DNA of 13,717 nt, taken from contig JAJAYN010000471.1 of assembly GCA_026786225.1 (NCBI GenBank), positions 1 through 13,717 of the forward strand. Reading direction: 5' to 3'. The position numbers and the translations under genes were made by a program. Position 1 is the stretch's first letter. Every line of letters begins with the position of its first letter. Below the pieces are notes generated by a model that searched no databases, was not told the origin of the DNA, and was given only the letters and a program-made list of their open reading frames with translations. Shown here piece by piece: positions 1 to 7,893 of the stretch. This DNA is from Burkholderiales bacterium (GTDB lineage Bacteria > Pseudomonadota > Gammaproteobacteria > Burkholderiales > Usitatibacteraceae).

Positions 1-1146
1 CCGATCGGGAGCAAAGGTGCGCGCCTTTCCACGCAAGTTTCCATCGCGGGCCGCTTGCTGGTGTATTTGCCGGGGGATCAGCATATCGGCATTTCACAGC
101 GCATTGAAGACGAAGTCGAACGCGAGCACTTGCGCGAAAAGGTACATTCCTTGATGCCCGAGGGCGAGACAGGTGGTTTCATTGTTCGCACCGTGGCCGA
201 AACGGCAACTGATGAAGAACTGACAGCCGATATTGAATACCTGATCAAGCTGTGGCGCGGCATTGCGACTGCAGCAAAGACTGCGCCGCCGCAGATGCTG
301 TTGTATCAGGACCTCGACCTGTCGCTACGCGTGCTGCGCGATCTGGTCACGCGTGAAACGGAACGAATCGTCGTCGACTCCCGCGAAACACACATGCGCA
401 TGCAGGATTTTGCCGAACGCTATACCAGGCAGTCGCTGGCTGTACTTGAACAGTACGGCGGCGAACGACCGCTATTTGACTTGTTTGGCGTCGAAGACGA
501 AATCGAGCGTGGCCTGAAGCGGCGCGTTGACTTGAAGTCTGGTGGCTATGTCATCATCGACCAGACAGAGGCGCTGGTGACGGTCGATGTGAACACAGGC
601 GCGTTTGTATCCGGGCGCAGTTTCGACGACACTATTTTCAAGACCAATCTTGAGGCCACACAGGCGATCGCGAGGCAATTGCGATTACGCAACCTTGGCG
701 GCATTATCATCGTCGACTTTATCGATATGGATAGCGACGAACACAAAAATGCGGTGCTCGCCGAATTCCGCAAAGCACTGTCACGTGATCGAACACGCGT
801 GACGGTCAATGGATTCACGCAGCTAGGCCTGGTCGAAATGACCAGAAAGCGGACCCGCGAAAGCCTGGCGCATATTTTGTGTGAGCCATGCCCCACGTGC
901 ACCGGTCGCGGCGAGATCAAATCCGCGCAGACGGTATGCTATGAAATCCTGCGGGAAATCATGCGTTCGGCGAGACAGTTTGATGCAAAAGAGTTTCGCA
1001 TCCTCGCCTCGCAGACCGTGATTGATCGCTTTCTTGACGAGGAGTCGCAGGGCATGACAATGCTTGAGGATTTCATCAAGAAGCCTATCTCCCTGTCAGT
1101 GGAGACTGCCTACACCCAGGAACAGTACGACGTGATTCTGGTTTGA
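1..1146 (+). CDS. rng: Ribonuclease G, 5' end cut off by window edge
   Basis: RNase G is an endoribonuclease that matures the 5' end of 16S rRNA and takes part in mRNA decay; it acts as a metal-dependent homodimer or tetramer in the cytoplasm. The frame is open from base 1 (reads PIGSKGARLSTQVSIAGR), matching the end of the S1 domain and start of the 5' sensor region, so roughly the first 100 residues lie outside the window and no start codon is present. The two catalytic aspartates of the RNase E/G family are visible: Asp in VDVNTG (586-588) and Asp in IIIVDFIDM (715-717). The zinc-link cysteines are in CPTC (889-900). The protein ends soon after the small domain, in TQEQYDVILV, with no long RNase E scaffold tail, which separates RNase G from RNase E. 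It converges on the dynamin-like gene with 24 bases between the stop codons. Identification is firm. Confidence 0.95.
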   Translation, partial: PIGSKGARLSTQVSIAGRLLVYLPGDQHIGISQRIEDEVEREHLREKVHSLMPEGETGGFIVRTVAETATDEELTADIEYLIKLWRGIATAAKTAPPQMLLYQDLDLSLRVLRDLVTRETERIVVDSRETHMRMQDFAERYTRQSLAVLEQYGGERPLFDLFGVEDEIERGLKRRVDLKSGGYVIIDQTEALVTVDVNTGAFVSGRSFDDTIFKTNLEATQAIARQLRLRNLGGIIIVDFIDMDSDEHKNAVLAEFRKALSRDRTRVTVNGFTQLGLVEMTRKRTRESLAHILCEPCPTCTGRGEIKSAQTVCYEILREIMRSARQFDAKEFRILASQTVIDRFLDEESQGMTMLEDFIKKPISLSVETAYTQEQYDVILV

Positions 1147-1170
1147 GCTTCAGGGGAAAAAATTCCCGCG

Positions 1171-3288
1171 CTAAGGCTTCGCATTCAAATTCATTTTCTG
1201 CGTGGTAAGAAATTCAATCGGTGTCTCTTTGGTCGGGAGTCTCTTTGTGGTGTCCGAATCCGAGGAGACGGCAGCCATCCGCTGCGTTTTCAGCATGTCC
1301 GGATGGGGATCCACTGCGGCAGACATCGATGTCTTGGGCTGACCCGCGAGGTCAGGGGACGGGCCGATATCACGTACCTGCAGGATAAGCTGGGTGATCA
1401 TCGCAATCTGACCCTCCAATCCCTGACGCTGCTTTTGTAGTGTCGCGACCTCTTCATCGATCGCGCCACCGCGTTCGTTTATCTTTGCCAGCGAATCGAG
1501 GCGTGCCTGCAATTGCGCCTTGTGGTCCCTGATTTGCGTCTCCAGTGGCAGCGGCACTGCGGTAAGCCATCTGTCGAGATCGGTGCGTGCAACATTAAAA
1601 ATGCGCCTGGCTGAGTCAACCAGCATGCGCCAGAATCTCCGCACCATATAACGTTTTTCCGTCATCACGATGTTGACGGGATCTTTGCAGAACGCTTCCG
1701 TCTCACTGATCAGGATTTGCAATTGCGCGCGGGGACCGTCGAGATCCAGCGGCGGGAAATCCATTTTTTCAAATTTGAACCGCTGCTGGAAGGTGTTGTA
1801 AACGCCTTCCATCAGCCGCAGGATGTCTTCGCCCGAAAGGCACACGGCCTTGAAATCTTCTTGAATAAGACGGATCAATTCGCGCATGCCGCGAGTGAGG
1901 CCCGGCGTCGTCCAGGAATCATTCATGGCTTGCAGGCTTCGAGCGCAAAGCACATCGAGCTTGGTCGGGTTAAACAAGTCCAGCAATGTGTTGCGCTTCT
2001 GGTTAAACGACGCGCGCTGTACTTTGTATTCTGTCAAGGCTGCGGTGTAAGCTAATTTCTCCTGGTTGATTGTCTGCCAGAGCTTCATCGTCACGTCACG
2101 ACTCTTGCCTTGCAACTGGGCCAACTCCTTCACCTGGGTCCGGTTGGATTCAAGCTTCTGTGTGCAACTGCGATGGCTGCTGACCATCATCGTACCGATT
2201 TCACTCGTCACAGATTTAGCGAGCAATTGTCGCTTGATCGGAATGATTTCATTGGCAAGATAGGTTTCCAGACGCTTGATACCCGAGCGCTCGACCATCT
2301 CGTCGTCACCCTTGATCCTGCCCACCAACGCCTTCTGTGCAGACAGCGCAAATACTTGTTCCGGCGGCAATCCCAATTGCTCACAGGTGGTGTCCATCAT
2401 GCGTTCCATGCCGGCTTTGATTTCAGGCTCGGTTTTGAGCTCATCCCACATGAGATCGATCTTGTTGAGCACGGCAATCTTGGCGGGCGCACCGGTTTTT
2501 ACGTAGCGATCCCAAATTTCGAGGTCGCTCTTGGTCACACCGGTGTCGATACCCAGCAGGAACAATACTGCGTGGGCATTGGGAATCGTCGACAGTGTGA
2601 GTTCGGGCTCAAGCCCCAGCGCGTTGAGTCCAGGTGTATCGAGGATCGCCAATCCATTGGTGAGTAAGGGATGTGGATAGTTGACGATCGCATAGCGCCA
2701 AGCGGGCACCTCGACGATGTCGTCTTCGCTCGGGCCCTGGCCCGAGTCGTCAAACATCGGTATCAGGCCCATCATGCGCGCATCGAGCGCATATACCCGC
2801 TTCGTGTCGGCAAGCGCGGATAGTGCCTGTTTCATTTCCTTGGCACTGTCGATATTGAGGCGAATCTTGGACCACTCCACAGGCATATTCTTTAGCTGGG
2901 AAATGGACTCGTCACGATAGCGCGTTTCGATCGAGAGCAATTTCAAATAAGGCTCTTCGTTCGGGTCGTGAAATATCTCGGTCGGGCACATCGTCGTACG
3001 GCCGACATCGGACGGCAACAACCTCTCTTCGAAGCTGGAAAAAAACAATGCGTTAATCAGTTCTGACTTGCCGCGCGAAAACTCGGCCAAAAATGCCAGC
3101 GTCAACCGCCCGCGGTTGAGCGCTTCCAGTAAGTCATAAAAGCGTATGGACTGCTGCACGTCGAGCTGGTTGGTACGCTCCAGCCAGCTATGGTATTCGT
3201 GTACCGAGCGCGACAAGTTTTCGCGCCACGCGTTGTAGCGTTCAATTTCGCTCTCGAAGCGTGAGTTGATATTGGCGTTAAAGTCCAT
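1171..3288 (-). CDS. Dynamin-like large GTPase
   Basis: 705-residue protein of the bacterial dynamin family, large GTPases that bind and remodel membranes; no specific cellular role is established for this one. G motifs are in order: P-loop AEFSRGKS (residues 68-75), G2 threonines in GRTTMCPTE (97-104), DTPG (217-220) and NKID (275-278). The P-loop begins with Ala where Gly is usual. A helical stalk-like region follows, then a strong predicted coiled coil (about 580-640) and a polar, probably disordered tail (about 642-705). I see no hydrophobic stretch long enough for a membrane span, so binding would be peripheral. A good SD (GGAGGA, 3298-3303, 9-base spacer) overlaps the end of yggT, fixing the ATG. 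Last gene of the yggS-proC-yggT operon. Bacterial dynamins often occur as pairs; only one is seen here. Family assignment is firm, function unknown. Confidence 0.88.
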   Translation of the reverse strand: MDFNANINSRFESEIERYNAWRENLSRSVHEYHSWLERTNQLDVQQSIRFYDLLEALNRGRLTLAFLAEFSRGKSELINALFFSSFEERLLPSDVGRTTMCPTEIFHDPNEEPYLKLLSIETRYRDESISQLKNMPVEWSKIRLNIDSAKEMKQALSALADTKRVYALDARMMGLIPMFDDSGQGPSEDDIVEVPAWRYAIVNYPHPLLTNGLAILDTPGLNALGLEPELTLSTIPNAHAVLFLLGIDTGVTKSDLEIWDRYVKTGAPAKIAVLNKIDLMWDELKTEPEIKAGMERMMDTTCEQLGLPPEQVFALSAQKALVGRIKGDDEMVERSGIKRLETYLANEIIPIKRQLLAKSVTSEIGTMMVSSHRSCTQKLESNRTQVKELAQLQGKSRDVTMKLWQTINQEKLAYTAALTEYKVQRASFNQKRNTLLDLFNPTKLDVLCARSLQAMNDSWTTPGLTRGMRELIRLIQEDFKAVCLSGEDILRLMEGVYNTFQQRFKFEKMDFPPLDLDGPRAQLQILISETEAFCKDPVNIVMTEKRYMVRRFWRMLVDSARRIFNVARTDLDRWLTAVPLPLETQIRDHKAQLQARLDSLAKINERGGAIDEEVATLQKQRQGLEGQIAMITQLILQVRDIGPSPDLAGQPKTSMSAAVDPHPDMLKTQRMAAVSSDSDTTKRLPTKETPIEFLTTQKMNLNAKP

Positions 3289-3294
3289 GGAACA

Positions 3295-3897
3295 TTATCC
3301 TCCAGTCGTCAGCCATAGCAAAGCCCCTGCCGATTTCTCAAGGTAGGCGACCGGCACCATCAGCACCACCTGCAATACGATCAGCAACGCGAACGCGGAT
3401 AAGTCCACGCCGCCGATCAAGGGAATGAAGCGCTGAAATGGCTTGAGAAAGGGGCGTACCAGCGCATCGAAAAAAGGACGTACCGGGTGATATGGGCTTA
3501 CCCACGACAATATTGCATGCACAATAACCACGCCAATCAGGAGATAGATGGACAGCTTCACGACGCTGATCATGGCAAGCAGGGCCACCGCTGGCCACAC
3601 GCCTGCGTGCATGAAGGCGTTGGGCGCAACAATTGCCGCTTTTACCAGCAGCAACACGCACTCAGCAAACCACGCCACCAGAAGCGAGGCCAAGTCCAGA
3701 CCCAGCATACCGGGTACGATTTTGCGCATCGGCTTTACGGCGAAATCGGTGAACGCCACGATGAAATCGACGATCGGATTGCCGGCATTGGCGCGAAATG
3801 GCGCGCGTAGCGCTTGTGCGTAGAAGCGCGTGAGAACGGCGAGCACGAAAAGGTTGATGACGGTCTCGATGACAAAAATGAGCGCCTGCATTGCCAT
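3295..3897 (-). CDS. yggT: YggT family integral membrane protein
   Basis: 200-residue inner-membrane protein of the YggT/YlmG family (YGGT repeat). It is an internal duplication: the N half has LTRFYAQALRAPFRANAGNP followed by PMRKIVPGMLGLDLASL, and the C half has ILSWVSPYHP followed by FLKPFQRFIPLIGGVDLSA, each flanked by hydrophobic helices. I infer about four membrane spans. Family members are linked to osmotic shock tolerance in E. coli and to division or nucleoid organisation in Gram-positive bacteria and plastids, but the biochemical activity is not known. The start ATG overlaps the proC stop by one base (TGATG), with GGAG about 9 bases upstream inside proC, so translation is probably coupled. 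The gene for a DUF167 protein (yggU) that often follows yggT is absent; the dynamin-like gene occupies that place. Confidence 0.92.
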   Translation of the reverse strand: MAMQALIFVIETVINLFVLAVLTRFYAQALRAPFRANAGNPIVDFIVAFTDFAVKPMRKIVPGMLGLDLASLLVAWFAECVLLLVKAAIVAPNAFMHAGVWPAVALLAMISVVKLSIYLLIGVVIVHAILSWVSPYHPVRPFFDALVRPFLKPFQRFIPLIGGVDLSAFALLIVLQVVLMVPVAYLEKSAGALLWLTTGG

Positions 3898-4748
3898 CAG
3901 CCTGCACTCCGGGAGACGCCAAGAGGGTCGCTGGCGGAGGCACCAAGCTCCTTGCCAAGCTCGCGTGAGCGTACACAGGCGGCCTTGACCCCCTCGATAA
4001 AGCCTTGCTTGAGCGCGTGTTTGTCGAAAATTTCGATGGCACGTTCCGTCGTGCCACGTTTTGACGTCACGCGTGATCGCAACGTACCCGGTGCCTCGGC
4101 GCTGGACGCCGCGAGTTGCGCACCACCGAGAAAAGTCTGGGTCGCAAATTGCCGTGCCGCGTTCTGTTCAAAGCCAAGTTCGAGCGCTGCCTGTTCAAGT
4201 GCCTCGATGAAATAAAACACATAAGCCGGGCCGCTTCCTGATACGGCAGTCACTGCATCAAGCATGCCCTCATCGTCAAACCAGACTGTTTTCCCGACCG
4301 ACGCCAGCAGTGTATCGGCGATACGGCGGTCCTCGTCACCGACGCCGACGGCGCGATACAGACCGGAAATGCCGGCGCGAATCAGTGCGGGCGTGTTGGG
4401 CATCGCACGAACGACGTTTTTGTACGGGGCGTTGCCCAGCCAGCGAGCAAGGCTTGGCGTATCGATGCCCGCTGCGATGCTAATGACGACCTGCGATACG
4501 AGTTTATCGGTGAGCGGGGAAATGGCCTCCTTCATGATTTGCGGCTTTACAGCGAGGACGATAGCGTCGCAATCGAGCATATCGGTCGAGAAAGCTGCAA
4601 ATGCGCCAACGCCGAGCGCGCAAATCGCGTTGCGCGTTTCCAATACCGGATCAACAACACGAAAATTTGCGGGGTCCAATTTTTGCGCGAGCAGGCCGCC
4701 CAGGATCGCCTGCGCCATGTTTCCACCACCAATAAATAGAACCCTCAT
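3897..4748 (-). CDS. proC: Pyrroline-5-carboxylate reductase
   Basis: Catalyses the last step of proline synthesis, reducing 1-pyrroline-5-carboxylate to L-proline with NAD(P)H in the cytoplasm. 283 residues, close to the family's usual 265-280. The N-terminal Rossmann fold shows FIGGGNMAQAI (5-15) and AVKPQ (66-70). Conserved substrate-site segments follow: RAMPNTPALIRAG (114-126), VSGSGPAYVFYF (169-180) and LRSRVTSKRGTTERAI (223-238). The last motif reads T-S-K-R-G-T-T where T-S-P-G-G-T-T is common. It overlaps the yggS stop by 4 bases (ATGA) and yggT by 1 base, and has a G-rich SD (about 4757-4760) inside yggS. Position between yggS and yggT is common in beta- and gammaproteobacteria. Identification is firm. 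Confidence 0.96.
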   Translation of the reverse strand: MRVLFIGGGNMAQAILGGLLAQKLDPANFRVVDPVLETRNAICALGVGAFAAFSTDMLDCDAIVLAVKPQIMKEAISPLTDKLVSQVVISIAAGIDTPSLARWLGNAPYKNVVRAMPNTPALIRAGISGLYRAVGVGDEDRRIADTLLASVGKTVWFDDEGMLDAVTAVSGSGPAYVFYFIEALEQAALELGFEQNAARQFATQTFLGGAQLAASSAEAPGTLRSRVTSKRGTTERAIEIFDKHALKQGFIEGVKAACVRSRELGKELGASASDPLGVSRSAG

Positions 4749-5437
4749 CCCCGAACCCCAAATATCGCGCTGCCTATTCTTACCATCGTGGCGCCTTCGT
4801 CGATAGCGATTGTAAAGTCCTGCGACATGCCCATGGAAAGCGTATCAACGTCTATTCCATCGGTTCGCAATGACTCGAACAGTGTACGCATCTTACGAAA
4901 TTGCGCGCGCTGCGTCATTTCATCGGCCGTATTTTCAATGATGGTCATCAGTCCGCGTAGTCTGAGTTGGGGGAGTTGAGCCACGTCGCCTGCCAGTACG
5001 CGCAGGTCGGCAGGCGCTACCCCCCCCTTACTCGTCTCCCCGCTAACATTGACCTGGATACAGACATTTAGTGGATTCGGTCCCGTTCGGTGGCGCGCGA
5101 GTGCAACCGCGACCTTGAGCCGATCAACGCCATGCACCCAGTCGAAGTGCGTTGCGACGAGCTTGAGTTTGTTTGATTGCAGGGGGCCGATGCAGTGCCA
5201 GACGATGCCTGGCTGCGTCAAATCATCAAGGGCCTCAATTTTTGCTACCGCCTCCTGTACATAGTTTTCGCCGAATTCAAGCTGCCCTGCCGCAAATGCC
5301 TCGCGCACCTCATTTGCAGACCTGGTCTTGGATACGGCAACGAGCGCGACTGCCCTCTGTGATGCCAGGGGCAAAGCCGCGATTGCGGCATGCATTTGGG
5401 CGCGGATGTGTTGCAAGTTCGATTCGATTGGGGACAT
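4745..5437 (-). CDS. yggS: YggS/PLPBP family pyridoxal phosphate homeostasis protein
   Basis: 230-residue cytoplasmic single-domain TIM-barrel protein that binds pyridoxal 5'-phosphate and maintains B6 vitamer and amino-acid balance, with no known catalytic reaction. The PLP lysine is Lys37 in LVAVSKT (32-38). Family motifs follow: FGENYVQEA (55-63), WHCIGPLQSNK (80-90), VNVSGETSKGG (about 128-138) and the phosphate-binding end SMGMSQD to GATMVRIGSAIFG at the C terminus. It is the first gene of the minus-strand operon. SD is weak (GAGAG-like, about 5441-5446). The ETSKGG codons contain a run of seven G on the coding strand (5020-5026), which is simply the codons of a conserved motif. Gram-positive homologues are called YlmE. 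Confidence 0.95.
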   Translation of the reverse strand: MSPIESNLQHIRAQMHAAIAALPLASQRAVALVAVSKTRSANEVREAFAAGQLEFGENYVQEAVAKIEALDDLTQPGIVWHCIGPLQSNKLKLVATHFDWVHGVDRLKVAVALARHRTGPNPLNVCIQVNVSGETSKGGVAPADLRVLAGDVAQLPQLRLRGLMTIIENTADEMTQRAQFRKMRTLFESLRTDGIDVDTLSMGMSQDFTIAIDEGATMVRIGSAIFGVRG

Positions 5438-5466
5438 AATCTCTCTGCAATCAGGCGTTTGTATGC

Positions 5467-5496
5467 CGTATCGCGGTTAGACGAGCAGCCAGTCAA
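5467..5496 (-). promoter_or_regulatory. Possible promoter of the yggS-proC-yggT-GTPase operon
   Basis: On the minus strand a -35 box TTGACT (plus 5491-5496, 5 of 6 to consensus) stands 18 bases from GATACG (plus 5467-5472, a poor -10). It lies about 30 bases upstream of the yggS ATG. The -35 is good and the -10 is weak, so this is only a candidate. I found no convincing promoter for pilT on the other strand of the same 175-base spacer. Confidence 0.25.
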
Positions 5497-5612
5497 CGCG
5501 GTCGAAAAGTGCGCGCACCGCCTTGTGCACATACCTTCGAGCAAGCTTAAGGCAACCATTGGCGTTTTTGTGTTGATCGCGTACCAAGCTAAAAATAGAG
5601 GGAAAAGTATAA

Positions 5613-6653
5613 ATGGAAATTGCCGAGCTACTGGCGTTTGGCGTTAAAAACAAAGCCTCTGACCTGCACCTTTCCGCAGGCTTGCCACCGATGATTCGTG
5701 TTCATGGCGATGTGCGCCGCATCAACGTGCCGGCACTCGCCCACGATGATGTTCACGGCATGATTTATGACATCATGAATGACGGACAACGCAAGCAGTA
5801 TGAAGAGAATCTGGAGTGCGACTTTTCTTTCGAGATTCCGAATCTTGCCCGCTTTCGCGTCAATGCATTCAATCACCAGCGCGGTGCCGGTGCAGTCATG
5901 CGTACGATTCCTTCCAAAATTCTCTCCCTGGAGGACTTGAACGCGCCAAAGATTTTTGCGGAAATTGCCAACCAGCCACGCGGGATGGTGTTGGTCACCG
6001 GGCCGACGGGATCCGGTAAGTCCACCACCCTCGCGGCGATGGTCAATAGCATTAACGAGAATGAATTTGGCCACATCCTCACGGTTGAAGACCCAATCGA
6101 ATTCGTACACGAATCAAAAAAATGCCTGATCAATCAGCGCGAGGTCGGGCCGCATACCCTGTCATTCGCCAACGCGCTCAAGTCCGCATTGCGGGAAGAC
6201 CCGGACATTATTCTGGTGGGCGAGATGCGAGATCTTGAGACCATCCGCCTGGCAATGACGGCGGCCGAAACGGGCCACCTGGTCTTCGGTACGCTTCACA
6301 CCAGTTCCGCTGCGAAAACCGTCGACCGGATTATCGACGTGTTCCCGGCAGCGGAAAAAGAGATGATCCGTGCGATGTTGTCAGAGTCCCTGCGCGCTGT
6401 GATCTCACAAACCCTTTGTAAAACCAAGGACGGTACGGGCCGCGCCGCAGCGCACGAAATCATGATTGGCACGCCCGCAATCCGCAACCTAATTCGTGAA
6501 GCCAAAGTGGCTCAAATGTACTCGGCGATTCAAACCGGCGCAGGAATCGGCATGCAGACGATGGACCAGAACCTTGCTGAACTGGTCAAGCGCAATGTCA
6601 TCAGCATTGCCGAGGCGCGAAACAAGGCGGCCAACAAGGATAATTTCAATTGA
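5613..6653 (+). CDS. pilT: Type IV pilus retraction ATPase PilT
   Basis: Hexameric secretion-superfamily ATPase at the cytoplasmic base of the type IV pilus; it drives pilin disassembly, giving twitching motility and DNA uptake. 346 residues, the usual length. An N-terminal PAS-like domain is followed by the RecA-like core: Walker A GPTGSGKS (130-137), Asp box TVEDPIEF (157-164), Walker B IILVGEMRD (199-207) and His box GHLVFGTLH (221-229). The PilT-specific C-terminal AIRNLIRE (289-296), needed for retraction in studied homologues, is intact. Start ATG has SD GAGGGA (5598-5603) with a 9-base spacer. pilU follows after 77 bases, so the two may be co-transcribed or have separate promoters. Divergent from yggS, as in many beta- and gammaproteobacteria. 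Confidence 0.97.
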   Translation: MEIAELLAFGVKNKASDLHLSAGLPPMIRVHGDVRRINVPALAHDDVHGMIYDIMNDGQRKQYEENLECDFSFEIPNLARFRVNAFNHQRGAGAVMRTIPSKILSLEDLNAPKIFAEIANQPRGMVLVTGPTGSGKSTTLAAMVNSINENEFGHILTVEDPIEFVHESKKCLINQREVGPHTLSFANALKSALREDPDIILVGEMRDLETIRLAMTAAETGHLVFGTLHTSSAAKTVDRIIDVFPAAEKEMIRAMLSESLRAVISQTLCKTKDGTGRAAAHEIMIGTPAIRNLIREAKVAQMYSAIQTGAGIGMQTMDQNLAELVKRNVISIAEARNKAANKDNFN

Positions 6654-6730
6654 TTTTTTATCTGGCGTTTTCAGGCGAAATGACTTCGCACGGGCAATCC
6701 AGCGTTTGATTCTTTGAGGGTAGGTTAAGT

Positions 6731-7870
6731 ATGGAACGAGAAGAAGCCCTGAAATTTGTTCATCAGCTTTTGCGAGCGATGCTTGCGAAGAATGCGTCGG
6801 ATTTATTTATCACCGCCGGTTTCCCGGCAGCAATGAAGATCGACGGCAAGATGACACCCGTGACACCGCAAAGCCTGTCGCCGATCCACACGGGCGAAAT
6901 TGCCCGTTCAGTGATGACCGACAAGCAGGCGGCAGAGTTTGAAGCCACCAAGGAATGCAATTTCGCCATTGCACCGGCAGGCATCGGGCGTTACCGGGTA
7001 AATGCATTTATGCAACAGGGCCGCGTTGGCATGGTTTTACGCACGATCACGACAACCATTCCAAAGATGGAAGACTTGAATTTGCCACCCGTGCTGAAAG
7101 ACGTGGTGATGACCAAGCGTGGTTTGGTGATTCTGGTCGGCGGTACCGGATCAGGCAAATCCACAACGCTGGCTGCGATGATTGGTTATCGCAACGAAAA
7201 CAGCTACGGCCACATCATCACGATTGAAGACCCTGTGGAGAATGTGCATGAGCACAAGAATTGTGTCATCACGCAACGTGAAATCGGGGTTGATACCGAT
7301 AATTGGTTTGCTGCCCTGAAGAACACCTTGCGGCAGGCACCGGATGTCATCCTGATCGGTGAAATTCGTGATCGCGAAACCATGGATTACGCCATCGCGT
7401 TCGCGGAAACCGGCCATTTGTGCATGTCCACTCTGCACGCGAACTCGACCAACCAGGCTCTGGATCGCATCATCAACTTCTTCCCTGAAGAGCGGCGCCA
7501 TCAATTGCTGATGGACTTATCCTTGAATCTGAAGGCGTTCGTATCGCAGCGCCTGATTCCGAAGAAGGAAGGCAAGGGTCGCGTTGCCGCCATCGAGATT
7601 TTGCTTAACTCGCCGCTGATTCAGGATTTGATCTTCAAGGGCGAAGTGCACGAGATTAAAGAAGTGATGAAACGCTCGCGCGAGATCGGCATGCAGACGT
7701 TCGATCAAGCCCTGTTCGACTTATATGAGGGCGACTACATCTCTTATGAAGACGCCTTGCGCAACGCCGATTCGCTGAACGACCTGAGGCTCAAGATCAA
7801 ACTGGAAGGCAAAAACTCCAAAGAGAAGGATTTGGCTGCCGGGCTTGAGCATCTGGAGATCGTCAAGTAA
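6731..7870 (+). CDS. pilU: PilT-dependent retraction ATPase PilU
   Basis: PilT paralogue that hexamerises at the pilus base and adds force to retraction; in studied species it works only together with PilT. 379 residues, typical of PilU and longer than PilT. Walker A GGTGSGKS (137-144), Asp box TIEDPVEN (164-171), Walker B VILIGEIRD (206-214) and His box GHLCMSTLH (228-236) are all intact, so it should be an active ATPase. At the place of PilT's AIRNLIRE it has SPLIQDLIFKG (294-304), the PilU form. A charged, lysine-rich C-terminal extension (about 350-379) is also PilU-like. A purine-rich stretch (GAGGGTAGG, 6716-6724) lies just upstream of the ATG. It converges on the short minus-strand frame at 7884-8000. 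Confidence 0.96.
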   Translation: MEREEALKFVHQLLRAMLAKNASDLFITAGFPAAMKIDGKMTPVTPQSLSPIHTGEIARSVMTDKQAAEFEATKECNFAIAPAGIGRYRVNAFMQQGRVGMVLRTITTTIPKMEDLNLPPVLKDVVMTKRGLVILVGGTGSGKSTTLAAMIGYRNENSYGHIITIEDPVENVHEHKNCVITQREIGVDTDNWFAALKNTLRQAPDVILIGEIRDRETMDYAIAFAETGHLCMSTLHANSTNQALDRIINFFPEERRHQLLMDLSLNLKAFVSQRLIPKKEGKGRVAAIEILLNSPLIQDLIFKGEVHEIKEVMKRSREIGMQTFDQALFDLYEGDYISYEDALRNADSLNDLRLKIKLEGKNSKEKDLAAGLEHLEIVK

Positions 7871-7874
7871 CTGC

Positions 7875-7893
7875 CATCGCGGCTCAGGCGATG
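7875..7893. other. Small hairpin between pilU and the micro-ORF
   Basis: CATCGC (7875-7880) and GCGATG (7888-7893) form a perfect 6-bp stem with a 7-base loop, 4 bases after the pilU stop and overlapping the stop codon of the minus-strand micro-ORF. There is no T-rich tail in either direction, so it is at best a weak terminator or an RNA 3'-end stabiliser. Confidence 0.25.

Noticed and set aside
1153..1168. GGGAA-AAAA-TTCCC palindrome between rng and the dynamin-like gene, considered as a bidirectional terminator
   Set aside because: The stem is only 5 bp with 2 A-T pairs and there is no T-tract on either side.
2110..2667. 185-codon plus-strand frame opposite the dynamin-like gene
   Set aside because: No family motif and no SD; it lies wholly within the GTPase gene, whose motifs are intact.
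5020..5026. Run of seven C (seven G on the coding strand) in yggS, considered as a phase-variation tract
   Set aside because: It encodes the conserved TSKGG motif, is short, and a switchable housekeeping PLP protein is unlikely.
5523..5601. Possible sigma-70 or sigma-54 promoter for pilT
   Set aside because: Candidates such as TTGATC (5573-5578) have no acceptable -10 at 16-18 bases, or would start inside the SD; the GG/GC spacing for sigma-54 does not fit.
6654..6730. Terminator or separate promoter between pilT and pilU
   Set aside because: Only a 5-bp stem (GCGAA/TTCGC) without a T-tract and no convincing -35/-10 pair was found.
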